A stretch of DNA of 64,000 bases, taken from Methyloceanibacter stevinii (GTDB lineage Bacteria > Pseudomonadota > Alphaproteobacteria > Rhizobiales > Methyloligellaceae). The DNA is taken from NCBI RefSeq assembly GCF_001723355.1, contig NZ_LPWE01000011.1, positions 124,001 to 188,000 of the forward strand, written 5' to 3'. A program made the position numbers and the translations under genes. Shown in pieces: positions 18,536 through 28,626 of the stretch (positions are counted from its first letter, which is position 1; every line of letters starts with the position of its first letter). Below the pieces are notes generated by a model. The model was not told where the DNA came from. It worked only from the letters and a program-made list of their open reading frames with translations, and made no database searches.

Positions 18536-21026
18536 AACTTCATGTTGGCCGCGACGTAGAACGACCGGCCCTGGCCCGGAAGCGCGATGCCCCACGGAAC
18601 GCCGTCGGCCGCCATGGTTGCCCCCTGTCCGAGATAGAGCCCGCCGAGCGGCAGGTCGTAGAACTCGTCGAACAGGTTCTCGACGCCGACATCGACACGG
18701 AAGTTGTTCCACGCGTAGGAGCTACGGATGTTCCAGAGCGTATAGGCTCCGGTCTCCACCTCGTTGTGGACCTGCGAGACTTTTGTTTTTGCCCCGACCA
18801 TTTCCGCTTCGATCGTGTTGGTCCAGCGGCCGAGTGTCTGCTCGAGCGCCACGGTCCCGTTGATCGGCATGATGTGGTAGAGGTCGTCGTCGGTCACGGT
18901 GTTCACCCCATCGACATAGGCCGCAAGTCCACGCACCGTGAACGAACCGAACGGCGTGTTCTCCGCCAGGAGCATGTGTCCAGAGACGTTGACGCCGTAC
19001 ATGTGCGCATCCTGGTTGACGAACTGAAGGTAGACGAAGCCCTCTGTCGCCGTCAGGCTGTCGATAACCGCCTGCGAAGCGCCGCAGACAGACGTCGGAC
19101 AGCGGCGCACGTCGATGTAGTTCGAAATGTACGTGTAGTACGGCGTAACGGCCAGTCGGTTCTTGCCGTTGGCATCGTGCCAGTCGGCAGTAGCGCTGAA
19201 CGTATGCGCATCCTCCGGGTCGAGGTCGAGATTGCCGATATAGTAGTTGCCGTCACCGAACCACCCGATCATTTCCATGGCCATCGTGACGTTCGACCAA
19301 GAGTAACGCTCGTAGAGATTGGGCGAGCGGCTCTTCTTCGAATAGCCGAACGAATAGGTCTTGGTTTCGTCCGGCGTATAGATGGCCTCCGCCGTCACGT
19401 CCCAGTTCTGGTCGGTGCGCTCGCGGTCGGCGTCGTTGAACGTGGTCGCAGGGAACAGGGGCGGGGCGTTGTACATGGCGTTGTAGCCTTGCACCCGGCC
19501 GGTATCCGTCTGAACCGTGTCGCTGCGCACGCCGAGCTCGGTGGTCCATTGCGGGTTCCACTGCGCTTCCCACTCGGCAAAGACGTCGTAGCGGTCACGT
19601 CGTCCGTCGTTGATGCTGTAGAACGTGTCCGGCGCCATCATGGCCATCGTCATGGGCGGAAGGTTGCGCGGCGACGGCGGCCACTTATCGCTGTAGTCGA
19701 AGTTCTGATACTCGGCGCCGATACGCAGCGTGTCCCGCTCGTTCATCTCGATGCTGGCTTTGAGCTTGACGCCGGTGTCCTGCGCTTCGGTGTTCATCGG
19801 CATGCCCGGCGCAACGATCCCCGTCATCATGTTCTGATAGTAGAACTGTTTGTCGTCGCCGAAGTTCATCTCGTGGCGAACGTCCTGGTGATAGACCTGC
19901 GCCTCGAAAACACCCCAGTCATAGTCGCCGGTATAGCGAAGGTTGCCGATGATGCTTTCGTTCTCGGTCATGTCCATCCGCTGGTTCGGATAGTTCTGGT
20001 ACGGGATGTTCTGGATGCCGAGATCGAATTGCAGCAGGTGGTTCTCATTGCGCGCGGCGACGGCGATGTTGTGGTTCTGCGCTTCGTAAGCGGTCGAACC
20101 GACTTCATCGGCCGCGAGCCACGGCGCTTTGACCGGACGGTTCGGTACCGACATGAAGGCCGGACCGGCGTCTTTAAAGTTCCCGCCGGCCGAGTAGTTG
20201 CCGGACTTCTCGTAGGATCCGGTATAGCTGATCGCCAAATTCTGTACGGCTGCGCTGGCCGCCGCATTACCGCCGAAGGCGTCGCCATTGCTGCGGTAAT
20301 AGGCGCCGACCTCGGCACTCGTGATCACCCCTTGTCCAGGCGCGGCGAAGACGGGCGGGGCCCGCTCCACCAGAATGCGCCGCCGATGCTGTCGCCGCCG
20401 ACGCTGACGGGCACCACGTTGGAGTACACGTCGATGCTGCCGATCTGGGACGGCGAGATGTAGGAGAGCGGCGGGTTCATCTGATTTGCGCACGCCGCGA
20501 TCAGGCTCATGCCGTCGATCTGTGAGTTCAGCCGGTCGGCGGCCAGCCCGTTCAGCACGGGAAGGCCCGAGACGCCGCCTGCGCTGTAGATGTCACCGCC
20601 CGGCAGGCGGCTCATCATCGAGGCGGTATCGCTGGTCACCGGCCAAGCGGTCGAGACGCTCGGCACGCTGGACGAGATGGCGGCAGGACGGCTGATCGCC
20701 GTCGCCTCCTCAAAGCTTGGGCGTGACGGCGCGGCCATCGCGGGCACGGCCGGTGCGCGCGCCGGAGTGCGCGTTGGCGTCGACGCAGGCTTGCGCGCCG
20801 TCGCGGTCCCCCTGTTGGACGCCGGCGAGGGCCGGTTTGCCGTCGAGGTCTGGCGTGCCCGCGTGGCCGGCGCCTCGGGCGCTTGGATCACTTCCACAGT
20901 GGGGAGAGATTCCGGTTCCCCGGTGCCCGAAGTTTCAGATGCGGTCGTTTCCTGCGCAAGAGCAGGTGCTGCGGTGCAGCCGATTAGGTACGCGCATAGG
21001 AGCGCGGCACGGCGATTAGCCGACAT
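18532..21026 (-). CDS. TonB-dependent receptor, OprC-like (putative copper receptor), frame broken near 20378
   Basis: One outer-membrane TonB-dependent receptor of about 830 residues read in two frames. The first frame has a signal peptide (RRAALLCAYLIGCTAAPALA), a Pro/Thr-rich linker and a plug domain with GGDIYSAGGVSGLPVLNGLA and IDGMSLIAACANQMNPPLSY. The second continues from LVERAPPVFAAPGQG through the barrel to the terminal aromatic SFYVAANMKF. The plug has CANQMNPP, and NQRMDM and TMAMMAP are methionine-rich, as in the OprC/NosA-type copper receptor group; copper is an inference. The break near 20376-20380 needs one missing base. A DUF2946 gene, often linked to such receptors, lies just upstream. 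Confidence 0.82.
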
Positions 21027-21090
21027 GATGATGTCTCCATTCGAACAAGGTGGGTCGCGCCGGCGCACCGGCACGAAGAAACACGCGATG

Positions 21091-21465
21091 TCAGATGGAG
21101 AGTTGAGGAGGGCCGCGGCTTTGCGGCGTCAGCGCGGCGCGGCGCAGACCGAAGGCGTCTTGAACCGGTGCGACACGTTCGGCCACACGGCGGGGCACGA
21201 TGAAAGAGACAGCGACGCTGGGCGCAGCGGCCATGAAGCTGGCGTAGCCGTGACAGAACGGACAGTTCTTGTCTTTGCTGGTTTGGTCCGTGGGTTCCCC
21301 GCCGCCGCGATGGCAGATCGGGACCACGCCGAGTTCCGCTTGGACCAGGACGGTGAGAGTCTGCGAAACGAGGTGGCCAGGGATGAGGCTGGCATAAACA
21401 AGTACGCCTAGAAGCCCTAAAGCTCCGGCGACGCGGCGCCAGTTCCCTTTTCTAAATCCCCCCAT
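21091..21465 (-). CDS. DUF2946-like exported protein with a CPFCH motif
   Basis: A 124-residue protein with an N-terminal hydrophobic segment (GALGLLGVLVYASLIPG) and KDKNCPFCHGYASF in the middle, typical of DUF2946. Another Cys-His (VPICHRGGG) lies upstream. Such proteins are frequently encoded beside copper-linked TonB receptors, and a metal-binding role is reasonable but not shown. It is 64 bases upstream of the receptor on the same strand and probably cotranscribed. Confidence 0.65.
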   Translation of the reverse strand: MGGFRKGNWRRVAGALGLLGVLVYASLIPGHLVSQTLTVLVQAELGVVPICHRGGGEPTDQTSKDKNCPFCHGYASFMAAAPSVAVSFIVPRRVAERVAPVQDAFGLRRAALTPQSRGPPQLSI

Positions 21466-21809
21466 AGTCCGTTAAGATTGCTGCGTTGGTTTCGGCTGCG
21501 ACAATGAGGCGATGTGACACAGCGCGCTGTATTTTCTGACCTAAGTCGGTGCTTGGCAGTCTACGTGCCACCTATTCCTCATGCCGTTGCATAGTCAGCC
21601 CGGGACTCGTGCCAAGCTGCCTGCGCTCCCCCGCAGCCGCTAGAGGTAGGCCTGGCTGGGGGTCGGTAACCACCACGTCCCGCCAGTGCCCGCCCGGTCT
21701 TGCGACCAACATGCTGAATTTCATCAGCCTGTTCGCGTGCACCTACGCCGGAGTATGGTAGAGTTAACGGGTTCCCACGGGAGCCAAGTCAAAGAACGTG
21801 GAGGCGTCG
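21466..21809. other. Divergent intergenic region, 344 bases
   Basis: The region separates the DUF2946/TonB-receptor unit (minus) from the outer-membrane/DUF3604 unit (plus) and should carry the promoters of both. I see no convincing ORF, tRNA or strong palindrome. The only clear signal is the GGAGG ribosome-binding site at 21800-21804 for the following gene. Confidence 0.6.
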
Positions 21810-22616
21810 ATGGTTGGGTTCCGGAGCTATGCGGCGACCGCCGCAAGCGTCGTCATGCTGTCCTTGCCGGCAGCCGCTCAAGATAGCGGCAACCTCGCGC
21901 AGGAAGCCCAAAACCCAATCGCTAATCTGATTTCCGTCCCGTTCCAGAACAATACGAACTTCAATGTCGGGCCCTACGACCACGACCAGAACATCCTCAA
22001 CATCCAGCCAGTCATCCCGTTCGAGCTGAACGAGGACTGGAATCTGGTAACGCGCTGGATCTTGCCGGTCGTGTATCAGCCGGCGGTCTATCAGGGCGAC
22101 GAAAGCGATTTCGGTCTCGGCAACTTCAATCCGAGCTTCTTCTTCGTCAATCAGGTCAGCCCGACGCTCATGATCGGTGCCGGTCCAACCTTCCTGCTGC
22201 CGACGGCAACCGACAGCAGCCTCGGGCCCGAGAAATGGGGCGCGGGGCCGACGGCGGCCATCGTATGGACGCCTGGCAAATGGGTGGTCGGCGCGCTCGT
22301 CAACAACATCTGGTCATTCGCCGGAGACTCGAGCGATCCCGACGTGAACGCGTTCCTGTTCCAGTACTTCATCAACTACAACCTGAAGGACGGCTGGTAT
22401 CTCACCTCCGCGCCGATCATGACCGCCAATTGGGAGGCACCTGCGGACGACCAGTGGACGTTGCCGCTCGGCGGCGGCGTGGGCCGCGTGTTCCATGTCG
22501 GTTCGCAGCCCGTGAACATGTCGCTCCAGGCCTACGACAATGTCATCACGCCCGAAGGCGGGCCGGACTGGCAGGCGCGTTTCCAGATCCAACTGCTGTT
22601 TCCCACGGGAGGATAA
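21810..22616 (+). CDS. Outer-membrane transporter-like beta-barrel protein (phenol-degradation meta-pathway family)
   Basis: A 268-residue exported protein with a signal peptide ending in ...MLSLPAAAQD and a mature part rich in alternating hydrophobic/aromatic strands (NWNLVTRWILPVVYQP; SPTLMIGAGPTFLLP), ending in phenylalanine-rich strands. It resembles the PF13557-type outer-membrane proteins. The start is the ATG at 21810, five bases after GGAGG; a GTG at 21798 is less likely. It precedes the DUF3604 pair, with 46 bases between. Substrate unknown. Confidence 0.7.
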   Translation: MVGFRSYAATAASVVMLSLPAAAQDSGNLAQEAQNPIANLISVPFQNNTNFNVGPYDHDQNILNIQPVIPFELNEDWNLVTRWILPVVYQPAVYQGDESDFGLGNFNPSFFFVNQVSPTLMIGAGPTFLLPTATDSSLGPEKWGAGPTAAIVWTPGKWVVGALVNNIWSFAGDSSDPDVNAFLFQYFINYNLKDGWYLTSAPIMTANWEAPADDQWTLPLGGGVGRVFHVGSQPVNMSLQAYDNVITPEGGPDWQARFQIQLLFPTGG

Positions 22617-22662
22617 ACGGACCCCCAAAAAAACAATCGACCGCATATCTGAGGAGGAGATC

Positions 22663-24596
22663 ATGAAGTCAAATGCATCATTGATCACATCCGGGCTCGC
22701 ACTGTTTGCAGGATGCTTCTTTGCCGGGGCGGCTTTCGCCGAGCCGGAATCGGTCACGCGGGAGGTCATACAACTCCCGACGAAGGAGGGCGTGGCAGAG
22801 ATTGTACCGCCTGAATTCTCTCCCTACGCGGGCCGCAACTTTCCCACCAAGGTCTATTGGGGCGATACCCATCTGCACACGGCGGTCTCGGTCGACGCCG
22901 GAACCATGAACCGCATCGGCCAGGAGGACGCCTTTCGCTTTGCGCGCGGCGAGGAGATCACGACCACGCACGGTCTTCGCGCGAAGCTTTCCCGTCCGCT
23001 CGACTTCCTCGTGATTTCAGATCACGCCGAGATGTATGGGCTGATGCCGCAATTGCTGAGCGGCGATCAGGAGATCCTTTCCACCGAGATCGGAAAGCGG
23101 TGGTACGAGGCTCTCACGGCGGGTGACAATCAGAAGAAGTTTGATACGGCGATGGAAATCGTCGGGTCACTGTCGGGCGACGAGCCGCCGATCAAGAGCG
23201 ATGAAGCGATACAGAATGCCTGGCAATACTACACGGCGCTGGCCGATAAATATAACGAGCCCGGCAGGTTCACGGCGCTCATCGGCTATGAGTGGACGGC
23301 CATCGGCGGCGACAACCTGCACCGCAATGTGATCTTCCGCGGCGACTCGAGTGTTGCCAACAGGATCGTTCCCTTCTCGCAGTACGACAGCAAGAATCCG
23401 GAGGATCTTTGGAAGTACCTGCAAGCCCTCAAGTCCGATTCCCACACCCAAGTGCTCGCCATTCCCCATAACGGCAATCTGTCCAACGGCCGCATGTTCA
23501 CCGTGGAGACCTTCGACGGTAAGCCGCTGACGAAAGAGATGGCGGCGATGCGGGCCGATCTCGAACCGATCGTCGAGGTCACGCAAATCAAGGGCGACGG
23601 GGAAACGCATCCGTTTCTGTCGCCGAACGACGAATTCGCGGACTACGAAACCTGGGACAAGTCCAACCTCAACGGTACCGAGGCGAAGACCAAGGACATG
23701 CTGCAATGGGAGTACGCCCGTGAAGCTTTGAAGACCGGGCTGAAGCTCGGGGACAAGCTCGGCGTCAACCCATACAAGTTTGGCATGATCGGCTCGACGG
23801 ACTCGCACACATCGATGGCGGCGGTCGAGGAGGAGAACTTCTTCGGCAAGCATTCCGGCGTCGAGCCCGAGCCGCATCGTTGGGAGCACGTCGTGATCGA
23901 AGCGCCCGATCCTGAATTCACCATCAAGGGCTGGCAGCAGGCCGCCGGCGGCTATGCCGGCGTCTGGGCGACCGAGAACACCCGCGAGGCGATCTTCGAC
24001 GCGATGAAGCGGAAAGAGACCTACGCGACCACGGGGCCGCGCATGACGGTGCGCTTCTTCGGCGGCTGGGATTTCGACGAAGCCGACGCCAAGACGCGGC
24101 TTCCCGCGGCCGCGGGCTATTCCAAGGGCGTGCCCATGGGCGGCAATCTCAGCGCCGCGCCGCAAGGCAAGCTCCTACATTCTTGGTCGCGGCAGCGAAG
24201 GACCCCTATAGCGGCAATCTCGACCGCATTCAGATCGTCAAGGGCTGGCTGAACGCCGACGGCGAGACCGAGGAAAAGGTCTACGACGTGGTGTGGAGCG
24301 GCGATCGCAAGCCCGGCGCAGACGGAAAGCTGCCGCCCGTGGGCAATACGGTCGATGTCGAGAACGCCACCTGGAGCAACTCCATCGGCGAGCCGGAAAT
24401 GATCACGGTGTGGACGGACCCTGACTTCGATCCGGACAGAAGCGCCTTCTACTACGCACGCGTGATCGAGATCCCGACACCGCGCTGGACGGCTTACGAG
24501 GCCAAGCGCTTCAACGTCGACATGACCGACGACGTGCCGATGACAACCCAGGAGCGCGCCTACACCTCGCCCATCTGGTACACGCCGTCGTCCTAA
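22663..24596 (+). CDS. Exported DUF3604 protein (copy 1), frame broken near 24170
   Basis: A protein of about 644 residues, full length only across one break. A signal peptide ([14 protein letters not shown]) precedes the DUF3604 domain. Seen in order: [63 protein letters not shown] and the C-terminal [12 protein letters not shown]. The His/Asp pattern resembles a PHP-type metallohydrolase site; no activity is established. The frame changes near 24168-24171, restored by one base. A strong GGAGGAG lies 4 bases before the ATG. It is similar in order and motifs to the next gene, so a duplication is likely. Confidence 0.8.
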
Positions 24597-24611
24597 TGGA
24601 AGGAGAGAGTG

Positions 24612-26549
24612 ATGGCTGTTCGCTACGCAGTGCTTCTGGTTGCGACCGTCGCGGGATCGGCACTTCTTGCCTTTCCCTCCGTTGCCCAGCAAAGCGTGAC
24701 CACGGACGGCGGAACCATCGACCGCGCCGAAGTCGAGCGCTTCTTCAACCAGCCGGGCTACTCCCCCTACGCGGGGCGGAGTTTTCCGAGCCGGCCGCTC
24801 TGGGGCGAAATCCATCTGCATACGTCATGGTCGCCGGATGCGATCGCCGCCGGTACGCGCGTTGGGCCTGATGAGGCGCTGCAATACGCCAAGGGTGCGG
24901 AGATCACCTCCAGCACCGGTCAGAAAGTGAGGCTGTCACGCCCTTACGACTTCATGATGGTCGCGGATCATTCGGATGCGCTGGGCGTGATGAGCGGCGT
25001 CCTCGAAGGCGACCCATCGTTGTTGTCCGATCCGAAGCTGAAAGAATGGCATGACGGCATGAACGCGGGCGGCGAGAAGGCGAGCGCCGTGGTGATGGAG
25101 ATGATCACGCTTCAAAGCCAGGGCAAGCTGCCGAAGGCCGTGACGGATCCCAACGTCCAGTTCGACATGTGGCACAACATGACCGAGATCGTGGAGGGCC
25201 ACAACGAGCCCGGCAGGTTCACGGCGTTGATCGGCTATGAGTGGACCTCGAACTACGGCGGCGGCAACAATCTGCATCGCAACATCGTTTACCGCGACGG
25301 CAAGGACAAGGCTGACCAGGTCAGGCCGCTGACCACCTTCGACACCGAAATCCCGAACGAGCTCTGGGACTGGATGGCGGCTTACGAGGACAAGACCGGC
25401 GGCCGGGTGCTGGCGGTCCCGCACAACGGAAATCTCTCGAACGGGCTGATGTTCGCCACGGAAACACCCGACGGCAAACCGATCGACGCGAAGTGGGCCG
25501 AAGAGCGCGCACGCTGGGAACCGCTCTACGAGGTCACGCAAAGCAAGGGCACCTCGGAGCAGCACCCGAAGCTCGCACCGTCCGACGAATTCGCCAACTT
25601 CGAGATCTGGGACAAGTACAACCTTGCCGGCGTGCCCAAGAAGCCCGGCGAGATCGAATACGAATATGCGCGCCAAGCGCTGAAGCGTGGCCTTGCGCTG
25701 GAGGACGAGTTCGGCACCAACCCGTTCAAGTTCGGTCTCCTCGGGTCGACCGACGACCATACCGGCGTGTCCTCGGCCGAAGAGAACAACTTCTTCGGCA
25801 AGTTCCCGGCGAGCGAACCGTCGCCTGAGCGGTCCACCGGCAACGCCTTCGATTTCGACGGCAACACGGTGAAGGACTGGCAGCTCGGCGCTTCGGGCCT
25901 CACCGCCGTTTGGGCGCCGGAAAACACGCGCGCCTCCATCTGGGATGCCATGAAGCGCAAGGAGGTCTACGGCACGACCGGCTCGCGGATCTTCGTGCGC
26001 TTCTTCGGCGGCTGGGCCTTCGACAAGGACGATGCGGAGCGCCGCGATCCGGGCACGGTCGGTTACGGCAAGGGCGTCCCCATGGGCGGCGATCTTCCTC
26101 CGGCGCCTGACGCCAGCGGTGCGCCGACATTCCTTGTCGCTGCATTGAAGGACCCGATTTCCGGCAATCTCGATCGTATCCAGATCGTCAAGGGCTGGGT
26201 CGATGCGAATGGCGAGATGCATGAGAAGATCTATGACGTCGTCTGGTCGGGCGACCGCAAACCCGGTGAAGACGGCAAGGTGCCGCTGATCGGCAGCACG
26301 GTCGATGTTGAGAAGGCGACCTGGACCAATACGATCGGCGCACCGGAGCTGATCACGGTGTGGCAGGACCCGGACTTCGATCCATCGCTCAAGGCGTTCT
26401 ACTACGCCCGTGTGATCGAGATCCCGACGCCGCGTTGGACCGCCTTCGACGCGGCCTATTTCGAGGACGCGAAGTTCGATGCCGACACGCCGATGACGGT
26501 CACCGAGCGCGCCTACACGTCGCCCATTTGGTACACGCCGAAGAGTTAG
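24612..26549 (+). CDS. Exported DUF3604 protein (copy 2)
   Basis: A complete 645-residue paralogue of the preceding protein, with signal peptide (VATVAGSALLAFPSVAQQ). It keeps [68 protein letters not shown] and the C-terminal [11 protein letters not shown]. It differs from copy 1 in the segment after the second motif. Start at ATG 24612, next to GGAGAG; a GTG at 24609 is possible. Together with the following PPIase and HupE-like genes it appears to form one operon; the spacing is 15 bases after copy 1. Confidence 0.85.
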   Translation: MAVRYAVLLVATVAGSALLAFPSVAQQSVTTDGGTIDRAEVERFFNQPGYSPYAGRSFPSRPLWGEIHLHTSWSPDAIAAGTRVGPDEALQYAKGAEITSSTGQKVRLSRPYDFMMVADHSDALGVMSGVLEGDPSLLSDPKLKEWHDGMNAGGEKASAVVMEMITLQSQGKLPKAVTDPNVQFDMWHNMTEIVEGHNEPGRFTALIGYEWTSNYGGGNNLHRNIVYRDGKDKADQVRPLTTFDTEIPNELWDWMAAYEDKTGGRVLAVPHNGNLSNGLMFATETPDGKPIDAKWAEERARWEPLYEVTQSKGTSEQHPKLAPSDEFANFEIWDKYNLAGVPKKPGEIEYEYARQALKRGLALEDEFGTNPFKFGLLGSTDDHTGVSSAEENNFFGKFPASEPSPERSTGNAFDFDGNTVKDWQLGASGLTAVWAPENTRASIWDAMKRKEVYGTTGSRIFVRFFGGWAFDKDDAERRDPGTVGYGKGVPMGGDLPPAPDASGAPTFLVAALKDPISGNLDRIQIVKGWVDANGEMHEKIYDVVWSGDRKPGEDGKVPLIGSTVDVEKATWTNTIGAPELITVWQDPDFDPSLKAFYYARVIEIPTPRWTAFDAAYFEDAKFDADTPMTVTERAYTSPIWYTPKS

Positions 26550-26595
26550 CGGAATTTCGCGTGACGCATCCGGCCTTGAACTCTAGGGATCCTGC

Positions 26596-27518
26596 ATGAG
26601 TGTTCTTGGCCGGCTTGCACGCGAGCCGCTCTTCCATTTCGTACTGGTCGCGCGGTCGTGTTCGCAGCCTACGCCTTCTTTGCAGATGGCGACGAGACCG
26701 AGACCCGCGACCGCATCGTCGTGACCGAGGGGCGTGTCCTGCAGCTTGCGCAAGTTTTCGCGAAGACCTGGCAACGGCCGCCAACGCCGCAGGAACTGCG
26801 CGGGCTCTTGGACGCCTACATCAAGGAGGAGGTCTATTACCGCGAAGCCGTCAAACGCGGTCTCGATAGGGACGACACCCTCATTCGCCGCCGCATGCAG
26901 CAGAAGATGGAGTTCCTGTCGGAGCCCGGCGAAGACGCGCTGGCCGCGGACGATACAGCGCTGCAAGCCTATCTCGATGACCACAAAGACGCCTATCGCG
27001 TGGAGCCGAAGCTGGCGTTCGAACAGGTCTTCATCAATCCGAAGCTGTCCGGCGGCGATGCGAACGCGCGCGCCACGGAGATGCTTCAGGCTCTGAAGGC
27101 AGGCGATGATCCGGCGAAGATAGGTGACCCCACTCTGCTGCCGAGGTCCGTGCCCCTTTCGCCATTACGTTTGGTCCAACGCGACTTTGGCGATGACTTT
27201 GCAGATGACGTGTTGCGCGCCCCGGCCGGCGAATGGATAGGACCGGTCGAGTCTCCCTTCGGTCTGCATCTCGTACGCGTCGCCAAGCGCGTGGAAGCCT
27301 ACGATCCAAAACTCGACGAGGTGCGGGATGCCGTGCGCCGCGATTGGCGCAATCTGAAACGCCAGGAGCACCAGGCGGACGCCTACAACAAGCTGCGCGC
27401 GCAGTATGACGTCGTCTTGCCGGAACTGAAGTCTCCGAAGCCGGAGACGCCGATGGAGCCTGAGACGTCATCGCAGCCCGGGAAATCCTCACGGCTGGAG
27501 AAGGGTGAAGCGGAGTGA
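26596..27518 (+). CDS. Parvulin-type peptidyl-prolyl isomerase, frame broken near 26650
   Basis: A membrane-anchored SurA/PrsA-like PPIase of about 307 residues. The ATG at 26596 opens MSVLGRLAREPLFHFVLV, which becomes a transmembrane anchor (VVFAAYAFFADGD) only if one base is restored near 26650. The parvulin domain is at about residues 140-240 (DPTLLPRSVPLSP, GPVESPFGLHLVRV), with a charged C-terminal tail. It may fold outer-membrane or periplasmic products of this operon. Its stop overlaps the next start (GTGA). Confidence 0.78.
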
Positions 27519-28501
27519 TCCGGCTCCTCGCAGCGGTATTTTTCCTGGTCACGCTTCACAGCGCCGCGGACGCCCATGAACTGCGCCCAGGCTTCCTGGA
27601 GATCAGGGAGACCGGCGCGGAGGCTTACGACATCAGATTCAAGGTGCCGGCGCGCGGCGACATGCGCCTCGGCCTTCACGTGCGGTTGCCCGCCGAGTGC
27701 GCGGAAACAGCGCCGACACACAGTGAACGGTCCGGCGCGGCGCTGGTGGAACATTCGGCGGTGCGATGCCCCGGCGGACTCGCGGACCGCGAGGTGTCCA
27801 TCGACGGGCTTTCCGGCACGTTTACGGACGTGGTCGTGCGCGTGGAGTCCGAGGACGGCGCCGTCCAATCTGCGCGCCTGACACCGGACAGCCCATCCTT
27901 CACCGTGGAGGCGGCGCCCACCTGGGTCGAGACGGCCCGAACCTATTTCCTGCTGGGCGTGGAGCACATTCTACTGGGGGTCGACCATCTGCTGTTCGTT
28001 CTCGCACTCCTTCTGCTCGTTCGCGACGTATGGATGCTGGTCAAGGTCATCACAGCCTTCACCGTGGCGCACAGCATCACGCTCGCCCTTGCGGCCTTAG
28101 GCTGGGCTCAGATTCCGCAGGCGCCTGTGGAGGCCGTCATCGCGCTCAGCATCATGTTCGTGGCGGCGGAAGTCGTACGCCAGACCGGCCCGGAGAGCGA
28201 TCTCACCAGGCGAATGCCGTGGCTGGTCGCTTTTGCATTCGGGCTCCTGCACGGTTTGGGCTTTGGCGGCGCGCTGAAGGAGATCGGCCTGCCGCAATCC
28301 GATGTCCCGCTGGCGCTGCTCACCTTCAATCTCGGCGTGGAGGCGGGGCAGCTCCTGTTCGTGTTTACGGTGGTCGGCGCCAGCGCCCTTGTCCGCCGGG
28401 CCCTATCACTCGATCGCGCATGGCTCCGGACGGCGGTCGGCTACGGAATTGGTTCGTTGGCGGCCGTCTGGTTTGTTCAGCGCGTCGCACTCTTCTTGTA
28501 G
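27515..28501 (+). CDS. HupE/UreJ-2 family membrane protein
   Basis: A 328-residue protein: signal peptide, an extracytoplasmic N-terminal domain (to about residue 140) and a membrane domain with about six helices. The family signature is EHILLGVDHLLFVLALLLLV, and later AFGLLHGLGFGGALKEIG; the paired histidines are the usual metal-site candidates. Family members are linked to nickel or other metals but no substrate is proven. The GTG start overlaps the PPIase stop. It is the last gene of the DUF3604 operon. Confidence 0.82.
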   Translation: MIRLLAAVFFLVTLHSAADAHELRPGFLEIRETGAEAYDIRFKVPARGDMRLGLHVRLPAECAETAPTHSERSGAALVEHSAVRCPGGLADREVSIDGLSGTFTDVVVRVESEDGAVQSARLTPDSPSFTVEAAPTWVETARTYFLLGVEHILLGVDHLLFVLALLLLVRDVWMLVKVITAFTVAHSITLALAALGWAQIPQAPVEAVIALSIMFVAAEVVRQTGPESDLTRRMPWLVAFAFGLLHGLGFGGALKEIGLPQSDVPLALLTFNLGVEAGQLLFVFTVVGASALVRRALSLDRAWLRTAVGYGIGSLAAVWFVQRVALFL

Positions 28502-28626
28502 AGAGTGTGCAACCAGTTGGATCCGCGCCGTGTTTTGGTCATAAACGGTGCGGCTACTGGCCCGCGCGCTTTGTCCCGGTGCTTCGGTGCCTGGTCAAAA
28601 CCGGGAAAGACGTGAGGACAACGACC

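Noticed and set aside
18502-20463. 653-codon plus-strand frame
   Set aside because: Antisense shadow of the TonB receptor, with no domain and no ribosome-binding site.
24936-26222. 428-codon minus-strand frame
   Set aside because: Antisense shadow of DUF3604 copy 2.
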